DNA of 64,000 nucleotides, from the NCBI GenBank assembly GCA_963717135.1, contig CAVQVN010000009.1, positions 1,116,001 through 1,180,000 on the forward strand. The letters are read 5' to 3'. Under the pieces are notes generated by a model that saw only the letters and a list, made by a program, of their open reading frames with translations, was not told the DNA's origin and searched no databases. The position numbers and the translations under genes are program-made. Positions 40,406 to 48,523 of this stretch are shown here, piece after piece. The stretch comes from UBA4744 sp963717135. Its GTDB lineage: Bacteria > Actinomycetota > Acidimicrobiia > Spongiisociales > UBA4744. Positions within the stretch are counted from its first letter, which is position 1. Each line of letters starts with the position of its first letter.

Positions 40406-40999
40406 TTATTCCTCACCCAGTCTGCGCAGAATCTGCTCGAGAGCCTCTTCGAGGGCAGCCACCCGTTGCTCCAGATCTGTGGGCACCGGAGCCGGGGGCG
40501 GAGCGCCCGGTTCGACCAGCAGGCACCAGTAGCGGCGTTCCTTTTGGCCGGGGTCCCTCTCCAGGTGCTCGACGAGCGGCTCATCGCGCTCGGTCAGATC
40601 CTTCAGGCGTTCCTCGACATCTGGTACCGATCCGAATGCGATGTACCGCTCCGTCCGGGTTCGCAACTCTGCTGCGGTTTGCGGACCCCTCAGCAAGAGG
40701 ACCCCGATCAGCGCAATCTGCTCATCATCGATGCGCAAGGCGGCTCCGCTGTGATGTCCATACTTGAGGGCCCGACCCCCGGACACGCGAGTCAATCCGA
40801 TCAGGCCGCGCCGGTCGAGCGAACCCAGCGTCTCGTCAACGGTTGCCTCGTCGAATTCGACCACCGGGTCCCGGTTGGTCTTCTGATTGCAGGCCGCCAC
40901 CAAAGCGTTGACGGTCATCGGGTAGTAATCGGGGGTGGTCATCGACTTCTCGATGAGGCACCCCAGCACCCGGGCTTCTTCGAAGTTGAGCGTATCCAT
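40406..40999 (-). CDS. DUF480 (YceH family) winged-helix protein
   Basis: 197 residues from the ATG at 40999. Tandem winged helices are marked by LNFEEARVLGCLIEKSMTTP, YYPMTVNALVAACNQKTNRD and ALIGVLLLRGPQTAAELRTRT, ending in a coiled coil (LEQRVAALEEALEQI). Function is poorly known. It follows feoC by 23 bp and may be the last gene of the iron-uptake operon. Confidence 0.88.
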   Translation of the reverse strand: MDTLNFEEARVLGCLIEKSMTTPDYYPMTVNALVAACNQKTNRDPVVEFDEATVDETLGSLDRRGLIGLTRVSGGRALKYGHHSGAALRIDDEQIALIGVLLLRGPQTAAELRTRTERYIAFGSVPDVEERLKDLTERDEPLVEHLERDPGQKERRYWCLLVEPGAPPPAPVPTDLEQRVAALEEALEQILRRLGEE

Positions 41000-41022
41000 G
41001 AAGAGCAGCGTAGAGATCCGGT

Positions 41023-41292
41023 TCAGCGAGGTGACCGGATTTCCAGAGCACGCGGCATCCCTCCGGCTATGAAGGGACAGCCCCGGACGCCCGAACATGA
41101 GGCCCCGCAGGCTCCGCCGCCGCAGGCAATCTCAGTTTCACCCTGCCCCCACTGGGCGAGTAGTCCTTTGCGTATCAACAGATCGAGCATCGGCTCGAGG
41201 GCGGACGGTTCCACCCGGAGCCGGCGGCTCAGATCATCAAAACTGATCGGTCCGTCGGCTTCTTCGATACAGGAGAGGAGTCGTTGCAGCAC
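41023..41292 (-). CDS. feoC: FeoC-like winged-helix protein with Cys cluster
   Basis: 89 residues from GTG 41292. An HTH part (LSRRLRVEPSALEPMLDLLI) is followed by four cysteines (57, 62, 66, 72) in CGGGACGASCSGVRGC, like the iron-sulfur-binding loop of FeoC. It starts 6 bp after the feoB C-terminal gene. FeoC proteins regulate FeoB stability or expression in response to iron and oxygen. Confidence 0.8.
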   Translation of the reverse strand: MLQRLLSCIEEADGPISFDDLSRRLRVEPSALEPMLDLLIRKGLLAQWGQGETEIACGGGACGASCSGVRGCPFIAGGMPRALEIRSPR

Positions 41293-41298
41293 CGCCGG

Positions 41299-43005
41299 TT
41301 ACCCCCATCCGATCAGTTTGCCGGCCTGGAATACCAGCACCGCCATTCCCCACGCCAGAGTGGTCTGGCCGATGATGCTGGTCCACATCCACTTCGCTCC
41401 CAACTCGTGGCGCTCGGCGGCCACCGCCGCCATGCACGGCGTATAGAGCAGCACGAAGACCATGAACGCCAGCCCGGCCAGGGGCCCATGCCCGCCGCTC
41501 GACTCCTCGAACCCTTCCCGAACTGCGACCAGGAGACCGCCGGGTTGAAGTTCGTCCTCTTCACCCAGGAGATCGATCCCCACAATGGAAGGGACTGCTC
41601 GCAGGGTGTCGGCCGCCGCCCGCAGGAAACTGGATCCGACCTCCCGCAGATCCTGAGCGATGGGGACCGTCTCGGCTCCGATATCCGTCTCGAGGCCGTA
41701 CACCTGCGACATCGAAGAGATCACGACTTCCTTGGCAACGAAGCCGGTGATCAAAGCGCCGGTAGCTTCCCAACTGCCGAATCCGGCGGGACTCAACACC
41801 GGGGCAATTGCCGAACTCACCGCTCCGAAGGCGCTCTCGTCGACTTCCACATCGGAAAAGGCCCCGCCTGCCACGGGAATCGCCATCAGGAGCCACACGA
41901 CCAGGCTGGTGCCGAGGATGATGGTGCCGGCATCACGAACGAACGCGGCGGTCCGCCGCCACATCTGCAGCCACACCGCCCGCAAGGTCGGGAGCCGGTA
42001 GGGAGGCAACTCCATCAGCAGCGCCGAAGCAGTCTCCGATCGGAACACGGTCCGGCTCATGATGAAGCCCAGCACCAGGGCCACGACGATGCCCAGCAGG
42101 TACATGGCAAATACCACCGTGCTCCGCGAGCGGGGGAAGAAGACCGCCGCCATCAGCACGTACACGGGTAGACGGGCCCCACAGCTCATGAACGGGACGA
42201 GCAGCCCGGTCAGAACCCGGTCCCGACGCCGTTCCAGAGTTCGGGTGGCGTACATCGCCGGGACGGTGCACCCGAAACCAACCAGCATCGGTAAGAAGCT
42301 CTTGCCCGGCAATCCGAGCCTGCGCATGATCCGGTCCATGACGAACACGGCCCGCGCCATATAACCGGAGTCTTCGAGGACCCCCAGCGCCAGGTAGAGG
42401 GCCATCAAAACCGGGACGAAGACCAGAATGCCGCCGACCCCGGCCACCGCACCGTCGACCAGGAGGCTCTCGACCCAGCTGCCCCCCAGACCGAGAACGC
42501 CCATCAGTGCCGACATCCACCGGGAGACCGGTCCTCCCATCACCCCGTCGACCCAGTCGAGGAACACGGCCGATACGTCGACGGTGAGCTTGAACACCAC
42601 CCACATCGATGCCAGAAAGATGGGCAGGCCCAGCCACCGATGGGTCAAAACCTTGTCTACCCGATCGGAGAGCGGAGGTTGGTCGCCGGTCGCCCGCGTC
42701 ACCGAATCGCCCACCAGCGCATTGATCCAGTCGTACCGGCCGTTGGGTACCAACACCCCGGCGGCTGGCCCAAAGCTGGCCTCCAAGCGGGCTCGGCTCT
42801 CCTCGGCGGCGGCCAGTACCCGGTCGCCCCCGGTCAGCCCCGCCAATCTGACCCGCAAATCCTCACCGTCCTCGAGCAACTCCAGCGCCAGCCAGCGAGC
42901 CGGAAACCTATCTCTGATGGCCGGCCGGTCCTCGATGACCGAGACGATCGTGCCGATCTCCGACTCGAGGTCCGGGCCGTAGTCGATGATCAGCCGGCCG
43001 GTCAT
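41299..43005 (-). CDS. feoB: FeoB C-terminal part: GDI domain and ferrous-iron membrane permease
   Basis: 568 residues; the ATG overlaps the G-protein stop (ATGA). Residues 1-125 are the helical GDI/spacer region. The membrane part has the two Gate motifs: FVFVPVLMALYLALGVLEDSGYM with GFGCTVPAMYATRTLE, and VPFMSCGARLPVYVL, plus FVAKEVVISSM. The conserved gate cysteines (FGCT, SCGA) are present. Together with the separate G-protein it imports Fe(II). In most bacteria FeoB is a single ~770-residue chain; here it is cleanly split into two genes. Confidence 0.92.
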   Translation of the reverse strand: MTGRLIIDYGPDLESEIGTIVSVIEDRPAIRDRFPARWLALELLEDGEDLRVRLAGLTGGDRVLAAAEESRARLEASFGPAAGVLVPNGRYDWINALVGDSVTRATGDQPPLSDRVDKVLTHRWLGLPIFLASMWVVFKLTVDVSAVFLDWVDGVMGGPVSRWMSALMGVLGLGGSWVESLLVDGAVAGVGGILVFVPVLMALYLALGVLEDSGYMARAVFVMDRIMRRLGLPGKSFLPMLVGFGCTVPAMYATRTLERRRDRVLTGLLVPFMSCGARLPVYVLMAAVFFPRSRSTVVFAMYLLGIVVALVLGFIMSRTVFRSETASALLMELPPYRLPTLRAVWLQMWRRTAAFVRDAGTIILGTSLVVWLLMAIPVAGGAFSDVEVDESAFGAVSSAIAPVLSPAGFGSWEATGALITGFVAKEVVISSMSQVYGLETDIGAETVPIAQDLREVGSSFLRAAADTLRAVPSIVGIDLLGEEDELQPGGLLVAVREGFEESSGGHGPLAGLAFMVFVLLYTPCMAAVAAERHELGAKWMWTSIIGQTTLAWGMAVLVFQAGKLIGWG

Positions 43006-43508
43006 GAGACCGTCTCGGTGGCCACCGCCAGGACGGCGCCGATCAGATCATCGATCCCGCGACTGCGGCGCGCGACGGTTCTGACGACTCGAGCCCCGAG
43101 TCTCTCAGCCATCAACTCACGATCGATGTGGAGACCGCGGGCCTCGGCCGTGTCGGCCATGTTGAGTGCCACCACCGCCGGGATCCCCAGTTCGAGCACC
43201 TGCACGGTTAGATACAGATTCCTTTCCAGATTGGTGGCGTCGACCACCAGCACGACGACATCCGGGGTTTCCTCCAGCAAGTAATCCCGGGCGACCGACT
43301 CTTCCGGCGAAGCGGCTGCCAGGCTGTAGGTACCGGGCAAGTCGACCACCTCGAACTCGGTATCGAGAGCGGAGAGCCGCCCGGACCGCTTCTCCACGGT
43401 CTTGCCGGGCCAATTGCCGACGTGCTGGTTCGAACCGGTGAGGACGTTGAACAGGGTGGTTTTCCCGGAGTTGGGATTACCGGCCAGGGCGATCGACAAG
43501 CGTCTCAT
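43002..43508 (-). CDS. feoB: FeoB N-terminal G-protein domain as a separate gene
   Basis: 168 residues. G1 is GNPNSGKTTLFN, then NWPGKTVEK (switch region), G3 DLPGTYSLAA, G4 NMAD and a G5-like segment near VARRSRG. It is the small-GTPase part of FeoB that gates the channel. It ends exactly where the GDI/permease gene begins, with a 4-bp overlap. All motifs are intact, so this is a real split rather than a sequencing error. Confidence 0.92.
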   Translation of the reverse strand: MRRLSIALAGNPNSGKTTLFNVLTGSNQHVGNWPGKTVEKRSGRLSALDTEFEVVDLPGTYSLAAASPEESVARDYLLEETPDVVVLVVDATNLERNLYLTVQVLELGIPAVVALNMADTAEARGLHIDRELMAERLGARVVRTVARRSRGIDDLIGAVLAVATETVS

Positions 43509-43747
43509 GCCCGGCGTCCGTCGCCGCCGGCCGTCACCCGGATGACCGCGGCCATCTCTTGACCGACCGCCACCCGGGCCCCGCGCACGGCGACCAGGAT
43601 CGGGCCTTTCGACGTCTGCAATATGGTCAGAGCGACTCCCGGGGTCAGGCCCAGCTCGGCCAGACGACGAACGGTTCGGCGATCCGCATCGACCCCGGCC
43701 AATCGGACGGTCTCGCCTCGGCCGACCTCGGACAGGGCCCAGCTCAT
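43505..43747 (-). CDS. feoA: Ferrous iron transport protein A
   Basis: 80 residues from the ATG at 43747. An SH3-like domain with LSEVGRGETVRLAGV, RRLAELGLTPGVALTIL and VRGARVAVGQEMAAVIRV, the FeoA pattern. It is a small cytoplasmic partner of FeoB. It overlaps both the dtxR-type gene upstream and the G-protein gene downstream by 4 bp. Confidence 0.9.
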   Translation of the reverse strand: MSWALSEVGRGETVRLAGVDADRRTVRRLAELGLTPGVALTILQTSKGPILVAVRGARVAVGQEMAAVIRVTAGGDGRRA

Positions 43748-44409
43748 GGCGCCCTCACCAAGACGCTCTCGGCCTGCCGTCCGGCCAGGTGTATCTCGGT
43801 CGCACCGATCTCCAGCAGGCAGTGGCCGTCCCCACCGCGGGCCAGAAGCTTGAGGCCGGCACCCGGGGTCAGACCTTCCCCGGCCAGGAAGGCCTGGGTG
43901 GCCGGCGAGCCCGCCAGATGGGCCACGGTGCCCGTCTCTCCGACGGGCAATTCGGACAGCGCCATCGTCTGTTTGGAAGCCGGGCGACCGGGATGGGGTA
44001 TCGGTCGACCCTGCGGTCCCGTGGTCGGATCGCCCAGGAGATAAGCCAGTCGGTCCGCCAGGTCGGGCGGCGTGATGTGTTCGAGATCGCAGGCAATGGC
44101 GTCGGCCCGGGCCGCCGAGAGGTCGAGCCGCTCGGCCAGAAAGAGGGCCCACAACCGGCGGCCCCGCAACACCCGGTCGGCGATCTCTCGACCCGGTGCC
44201 GTCAATTCGACCCCCTTGTAGGGGAGGTAGTCGACCAGACCCCGGCCGGCCAGCTTCTTGACCATCTGATTGACCGAGACCGGCGAGATCGAGAGCATCT
44301 CGGCCAGCCGGGCGAGGCCGACGGGACCTGTGACGCCCTCCTCCCCCGCCATGGCGATGTGGATGAGATACATCTCTTCGCTCTCGCTGGTGGCCGGATC
44401 TACAATCAT
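43744..44409 (-). CDS. DtxR/IdeR-family metal-dependent repressor with FeoA-like C-terminus
   Basis: 221 residues. The winged-helix N-terminus has LARLAEMLSISPVSVNQMVKKL (HTH) and GLVDYLPYKGVELT; the dimerisation domain has RRLWALFLAERLDLSAARADAIACDLEH with metal-binding Cys, Glu and His; residues 150-221 form an SH3/FeoA-like domain. It heads the feo operon and probably autoregulates it with Fe(II) or Mn(II) through the palindrome 35-50 bp upstream. Confidence 0.9.
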   Translation of the reverse strand: MIVDPATSESEEMYLIHIAMAGEEGVTGPVGLARLAEMLSISPVSVNQMVKKLAGRGLVDYLPYKGVELTAPGREIADRVLRGRRLWALFLAERLDLSAARADAIACDLEHITPPDLADRLAYLLGDPTTGPQGRPIPHPGRPASKQTMALSELPVGETGTVAHLAGSPATQAFLAGEGLTPGAGLKLLARGGDGHCLLEIGATEIHLAGRQAESVLVRAP

Positions 44410-44442
44410 TTTTAGTCCAACCTAGAAAATCTCGACGAGTTT

Positions 44443-44460
44443 GTTAAGGCCAGGCTTAAC
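44443..44460 (-). promoter_or_regulatory. Palindromic DtxR-type operator of the feo operon
   Basis: GTTAAG-GCCAGG-CTTAAC has perfect 6-bp arms and the TTAAGGC-GCCTTAA style of DtxR-family sites. It lies 34-51 bp upstream of the repressor start. A second, weaker AT-rich repeat (TTTTAGTCCAACCTAGAAAA) is nearer the gene at 44410-44429. Confidence 0.55.
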
Positions 44461-44514
44461 TCTAGATCGGGACCCGGATCGCCCGGTAAGGCCAAAAGTC
44501 CCTAAATCTGCCGA

Positions 44515-44562
44515 TTTTGGCGTCGAAGTGACACCAGGCCCGGTGTTGGTTTGACGCCAAAA
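44515..44562 (-). terminator. 48-nt two-part hairpin after galE
   Basis: TTTTGGCGTC (44515-44524) pairs perfectly with GACGCCAAAA (44553-44562), and an inner ACACC/GGTGT stem closes the loop. It starts 17 bases beyond the galE stop, so a terminator is likely. The GCGTC/GACGC ends recall the 51-bp elements at 55843 and 61146. Confidence 0.55.
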
Positions 44563-44579
44563 CGATTGGGGATGGGGCG

Positions 44580-45593
44580 CTACGGCTCCAGCGTCAGGGC
44601 ATATTGCTGCCAGCGCCAGGTGTCGATGCACATCTCATCGATCCCCAACTTCGCTCGCCAGCCCAGCTCCCGCTCCGCTTTGGTCACGTCGGCCCAGGTC
44701 TCGGCCACGTCGCCCGGGCGCCGTTCGGTCGGCCGCCGCGGAAGGTCGATGCCCGTCGCCCTTTCGAAGGCGGCGATCAGCTCCAGGACGCTGGTCCCGC
44801 GCCCCGTGCCGAGATTCCACACATGCCGGCCCGGAGCGGCGGCCAGCCGATCGAGGGCGACGAGATGGCCTTGGGCCAGGTCGACCACATGGATGTAGTC
44901 GCGGACTCCCGAGCCATCCGGCGTCGGGTAGTCGGTACCGAACACGCCGACTTCAGGAAGTTTCCCGCCGGCGACTTGCGCGACGATGGGCATCAGATTG
45001 TTGGGGAGGTCGTTGGGATCCTCCCCGATCAGACCGCTCTGATGGGCGCCGACCGGGTTGAAGTAGCGCAAGAGCGCAACGTTCCACCGCGGGTCCGAGG
45101 TGTGCAGGTCGGTGAGAATCTGTTCGATCACCTGCTTGGTCGCTCCATATGGATTGGTGGGCGGTTTGATCGGCATGTCCTCTCGGACCGGGACCTCATC
45201 GGGATCGCCGTAGACGGTGGCGGACGAACTGAAGACCACCGTACGGACGTTGTGCCGGTCCAGCACTCGAAAAAGAGCCGTCGATCCCCCAACGTTGGCA
45301 TCCCAGTAGTCGAGGGGGCGCTGCACACTCTCCCCCACCGCCTTGAGCCCCGCGAAGTGGACGACGGCTTCGAAGTCGCCCTCTCCGACGATCCGTTCGA
45401 GAGCCGCCTCGTCGCGGATGTCGGCGACATGCAGCTCCGGAGTGACACCCGTGATCCGGGCCACCCGATCGACGACCGACGACTTCGAGTTCACCAGGTT
45501 GTCGACGATCACCACCTGATGGCCGGCCTCGATCAACTCGACGACGGTGTGGCTGCCGATGAACCCGGTGCCTCCGGTAACTAGGACTCGCAT
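44580..45593 (-). CDS. galE: UDP-glucose 4-epimerase
   Basis: 337 residues from ATG 45593 (an in-frame TTG lies at 45599). Rossmann GGTGFIGSHTVVEL, VHFAGLKAVGES, SSSATVYGDP, the YxxxK in NPYGATKQV, RYFNPVGAHQSGLIGEDP, NNLMPIV and TPDGSGVRDYIHVVDLA are all diagnostic of GalE. It interconverts UDP-glucose and UDP-galactose for exopolysaccharide or galactose use. Monocistronic, followed by a strong hairpin. Confidence 0.95.
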   Translation of the reverse strand: MRVLVTGGTGFIGSHTVVELIEAGHQVVIVDNLVNSKSSVVDRVARITGVTPELHVADIRDEAALERIVGEGDFEAVVHFAGLKAVGESVQRPLDYWDANVGGSTALFRVLDRHNVRTVVFSSSATVYGDPDEVPVREDMPIKPPTNPYGATKQVIEQILTDLHTSDPRWNVALLRYFNPVGAHQSGLIGEDPNDLPNNLMPIVAQVAGGKLPEVGVFGTDYPTPDGSGVRDYIHVVDLAQGHLVALDRLAAAPGRHVWNLGTGRGTSVLELIAAFERATGIDLPRRPTERRPGDVAETWADVTKAERELGWRAKLGIDEMCIDTWRWQQYALTLEP

Positions 45594-45623
45594 AATCAAC
45601 AGGATACGACACGGCCGGCGCGA

Positions 45624-46430
45624 CTAACCCGCCGGACGACCGGACCGACCCAAGCGGTGGAAAGCGATGGCCGCCGCATGTCCGACGTTGAGCGAATCAA
45701 AGCCCGCTTGCATCGGGATCCGTACTCGCCGGTCGGCCCGGGCCAGTGTGCCGGGTCGCAACCCGGAGCCCTCGGCACCCAGCAGCATCGCCACCCGGCG
45801 TCCGTGAACCTCAACCTCTTCGATGGGTATGGCATCGCGGTCGGGCGTCAAGGCCAGCAGATCAAAGCCGGCCCGACGGACCGCCTCCAGGTCGTCGGGC
45901 CAATTGACGAGCCGCACAAACGGAATCTCCAGCACGGCCCCCATAGACACGCGCACGGTGCGGCGGTAATACGGATCGGCACAGGTCGGGTCGAGCAGCA
46001 CTGCGTCGATCCCCAGGGCGTGGGCGCTCCGGAAAATTGCCCCCAGGTTTTCGTGGTCGTTCAAGCCTTCCAGAATCGTCACCGCCACCGCGTCACGGAT
46101 GACCTCCGGCAGCGTCGGCTGGGGAAGCCGGTCGGCGGTGGCAACCACTCCCCGATGCACCTTGAAGCCGGCCACCTCGTTCATGAGGTCTTGTTGCACG
46201 ACATAGATGGGCAGATCGAGCGAAACAAGATGGTCGGTCAGACGCGGCAATCGGGCCGGGGTGACCAGCACGCTGCGCACGGTATGCCGGCTTGCCAGCA
46301 ACCGCCGCACTACCTCGATGCTTTCAGCGATGAAGTACCCGGCGTTGCGACGAAGTTCGGCGTCGGTCATTCTGACGTAGTCGGCGATTCGTGGATCTGA
46401 GGCGTCTGTGATCTCGATTACCTTGGCCAC
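45624..46430 (-). CDS. SpoU/TrmH-family RNA 2'-O-methyltransferase
   Basis: 268 residues. An N-terminal substrate-binding domain (about 1-105, with FIAESIEVVRRLL) precedes the knotted SPOUT domain with LEGLNDHENLGAIFRSA (motif 1), LGAEGSGL (motif 2) and FDSLNVGHAAAIAF (motif 3). It methylates a ribose in rRNA or tRNA; the exact target is not evident. Confidence 0.92.
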   Translation of the reverse strand: MAKVIEITDASDPRIADYVRMTDAELRRNAGYFIAESIEVVRRLLASRHTVRSVLVTPARLPRLTDHLVSLDLPIYVVQQDLMNEVAGFKVHRGVVATADRLPQPTLPEVIRDAVAVTILEGLNDHENLGAIFRSAHALGIDAVLLDPTCADPYYRRTVRVSMGAVLEIPFVRLVNWPDDLEAVRRAGFDLLALTPDRDAIPIEEVEVHGRRVAMLLGAEGSGLRPGTLARADRRVRIPMQAGFDSLNVGHAAAIAFHRLGRSGRPAG

Positions 46431-46590
46431 CCGGCCATCATCGCAGAGCGCCTAGGATGTCGGGTCTTCGATCGGGCCGAACATCAACCCCACCCCACCA
46501 CCAAAGACCGCCAACCCGCGCCTTCTGATCATCACGTCGCTCCTGGCCGTCTACCTGATTTGGGGTTCCACTTACCTGGCACTCCGGTTC

Positions 46591-47370
46591 ATGGTCGAGG
46601 ACTTCCCGCCCTTCCTCGGCAACGCCATCCGTATGACCACCGCCGGGGCGATCCTCTACGCATGGGTCGTTCGACGGGGAGCGCCGGCGCCGACGATACG
46701 CCAGTGGCGAAATGGGTTCCTGGTCGGTTCGCTGCTCTTCGTCGGCGGATTGGGGCTTGTGACCGTGGCCGAGGATCTGGGGATTGGTTCGGGGTTGGCG
46801 GCCACCGCGGTTGCCATGGTCCCGGTGTGGGCCGCAGTCGTCTCCGGGTTCTTCGAGAAATGGCCGACCAAGACGGAGTGGATCGGGTTGCTCATCGGCA
46901 TCGCGGGGGTGGCGATCTTGTCGCTCGAAGGCGACTTCGACACCGTGCCGCTCGGTCTCCTGCTGGTCATCATTGCCACGATCCTCTGGTCGGTCGGATC
47001 GGTGTGGTCCAAACACCTCGAGCTCCCCAGCGGTTCGATGTCGACGGCGGTGCAGATGCTGGCCGGTGGCTTGCTGCTGGGCCTGGTGGGCTTGATCGGC
47101 GGGGAGAGCATCATCGCAGCCCCCGGGGCCAAGAGCTGGCTTGCCCTCATCTATCTCATCGGGCCGGGATCGTTGGTTGCGTTCAGCGCCTACGCCTACC
47201 TGCTCCGCACTGTACGGCCGGTGCTCGCCACCAGCTACGCCTACGTCAACCCGATCGTGGCGGTCGGGCTGGGCGTGACTCTCGGCGGAGAGAAACTCAC
47301 CGGGGAAACCTGGATCGCCCTTCCCCTCATCCTGGCGGCAGTCGGTTTGATCGCCCGAAGCCGAACCTGA
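46591..47370 (+). CDS. EamA-family (DMT superfamily) transporter; true start probably upstream
   Basis: 259 residues from ATG 46591, about nine membrane helices and two EamA halves (for example IWSVG-like ILWSVGSVWSKHL and AYAYLLRTVRPVLATSYAYVNP). The open frame extends to a stop at 46453. The upstream stretch encodes the conserved first helix, RLLIITSLLAVYLIWGSTYL (about 46519-46578), yet contains no ATG, GTG or TTG. Either a rare start codon is used or a base has been lost after ATG 46457, which is out of frame. Export substrate unknown. Confidence 0.82.
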   Translation: MVEDFPPFLGNAIRMTTAGAILYAWVVRRGAPAPTIRQWRNGFLVGSLLFVGGLGLVTVAEDLGIGSGLAATAVAMVPVWAAVVSGFFEKWPTKTEWIGLLIGIAGVAILSLEGDFDTVPLGLLLVIIATILWSVGSVWSKHLELPSGSMSTAVQMLAGGLLLGLVGLIGGESIIAAPGAKSWLALIYLIGPGSLVAFSAYAYLLRTVRPVLATSYAYVNPIVAVGLGVTLGGEKLTGETWIALPLILAAVGLIARSRT

Positions 47371-47424
47371 TCGCTCCGGTCCCGGCCGGGCTGAATATGC
47401 TGGGGACAGCCGAAAGGATCTCGT

Positions 47425-47778
47425 ATGCGTATCCAGTCCGATCAACTCGTCAGCCTCGGGTATGGCAAGTACGTGCGGTCCGACGAGGTAGTGGCCGTTG
47501 AGCCGATCACCGAAGGAAGGGGGCCGGGCCGTCGCTCGTTGGTTTGGGTGCGCGGTATCCCCCAACCGCTGGTGGCCTCCCGGGCCGAAGGCTCAATAAT
47601 CGACGACCTCGTCACCCCCGCGGAAGAAGCCAGCCGTATGCGGCAGCAACGCAGCGCCCTGCGGCAGATTGCCACCGGCCTGGAGGGATTGTCCCCCGTG
47701 TTGCGCCGGGTTCTCAAGGAGGAGAGCGGCGTCGACGTTTCCGGGCTGATCGAAGAAGCCGAACGGGTACTCGGATAG
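47425..47778 (+). CDS. RemA/DUF370-like protein
   Basis: 117 residues. Residues 8-62 resemble DUF370: LVSLGYGKYVRSDEVVAVEP, then the basic GRRSLVWVRG and a short acidic SIIDDL. RemA of Bacillus is a DNA-binding activator of biofilm-matrix genes whose paired arginines contact DNA; Arg36-Arg37 could match. A helical C-terminus (about 65-117) is extra. It is followed 11 bp later by the F420-type gene. Remote similarity, so the call is moderate. Confidence 0.55.
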   Translation: MRIQSDQLVSLGYGKYVRSDEVVAVEPITEGRGPGRRSLVWVRGIPQPLVASRAEGSIIDDLVTPAEEASRMRQQRSALRQIATGLEGLSPVLRRVLKEESGVDVSGLIEEAERVLG

Positions 47779-47789
47779 GAGGCCGCGCC

Positions 47790-48257
47790 GTGGCAGATTC
47801 CGACCAGACCACCCCATCCAGAGATGTGCCGCCATTTCTCAACGCCATGGTGAAGGTGTTCTTGAAGACGCCGGTTCTGCAGACCGCCATCGGCAAACAG
47901 CTCGCCTTGCTGAGCTTCACCGGCCGGCGCAGCGGCAAGTTGTACACCATCCCGATCAGCTACGAACGGCGCGACGACTCGGTCCTCATACTGACCAAGA
48001 GAACCCGATCGTGGTGGCGGAACTTCGAGAGCCAACCGGCAGTCGAGCTGCGCCTGGCCGGAAAGACAGTGAAGGGCAAGGCCCAGGCTCACGTGGCGAC
48101 CGACGCCGATCTCGACACGATCGTCGACTTCCTGGCGAGCCGACCGGTCGACGCCAAGGCCTACGGAGTTGTGCAGCTGCCGGACGGTTCGCCCGACCCG
48201 GAGAGCGTTCGCGCTCTCCTGCCTCGCAATGTGCTCATCCGGGTGACTCTCGACTAG
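47790..48257 (+). CDS. Deazaflavin (F420)-dependent nitroreductase-family protein (DUF385)
   Basis: 155 residues from GTG 47790, 7 bp after AGGAGG. The split beta-barrel family block LLSFTGRRSGKLYTIPISY and DSVLILTKRTRSWWRNFES match Ddn/DUF385 proteins, which reduce quinones or nitro compounds with F420H2. It implies that the organism makes coenzyme F420. Probably co-transcribed with the RemA-like gene. Confidence 0.85.
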   Translation: MADSDQTTPSRDVPPFLNAMVKVFLKTPVLQTAIGKQLALLSFTGRRSGKLYTIPISYERRDDSVLILTKRTRSWWRNFESQPAVELRLAGKTVKGKAQAHVATDADLDTIVDFLASRPVDAKAYGVVQLPDGSPDPESVRALLPRNVLIRVTLD

Positions 48258-48352
48258 TCCTGCCAGATTCTTCCTTCACAAACCTCGCTGATTGCGCTAG
48301 TCTGTGCACTATCAGTGGTGAGCATGGGAGGCTCGACCGAGAGCGAGCGAAC

Positions 48353-48523
48353 ATGACCCTGCCTGCCCTGGATTCCCCGATCGAACAGACCCTGGCGGTG
48401 GCCGCTCAGCGCGAACGGGGTTTGCAGATGCGGCTGTTTCCGGCCCATGCTCCCGACGACGTCGAGGCAGAGGTTGATCTACGGACATCGGACGAACTGG
48501 CCGGGATGTACTACATCGGCTAG
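48353..48523 (+). CDS. Small hypothetical protein
   Basis: 56 residues from ATG 48353, no signal or membrane segment, acidic. It contains RERGLQMRLFPAHAPDDVE and ends MYYIG. No family recognised. Its last 4 bases overlap the convergent fusion-protein gene. The high-GC third-position pattern supports coding, but expression is unproven. Confidence 0.4.
   Translation: MTLPALDSPIEQTLAVAAQRERGLQMRLFPAHAPDDVEAEVDLRTSDELAGMYYIG

Noticed and set aside
43002..43508. feoB split as a frameshift error
   Set aside because: The junction is a clean ATGA overlap between complete domains, and neighbouring genes in the operon use the same overlap style.
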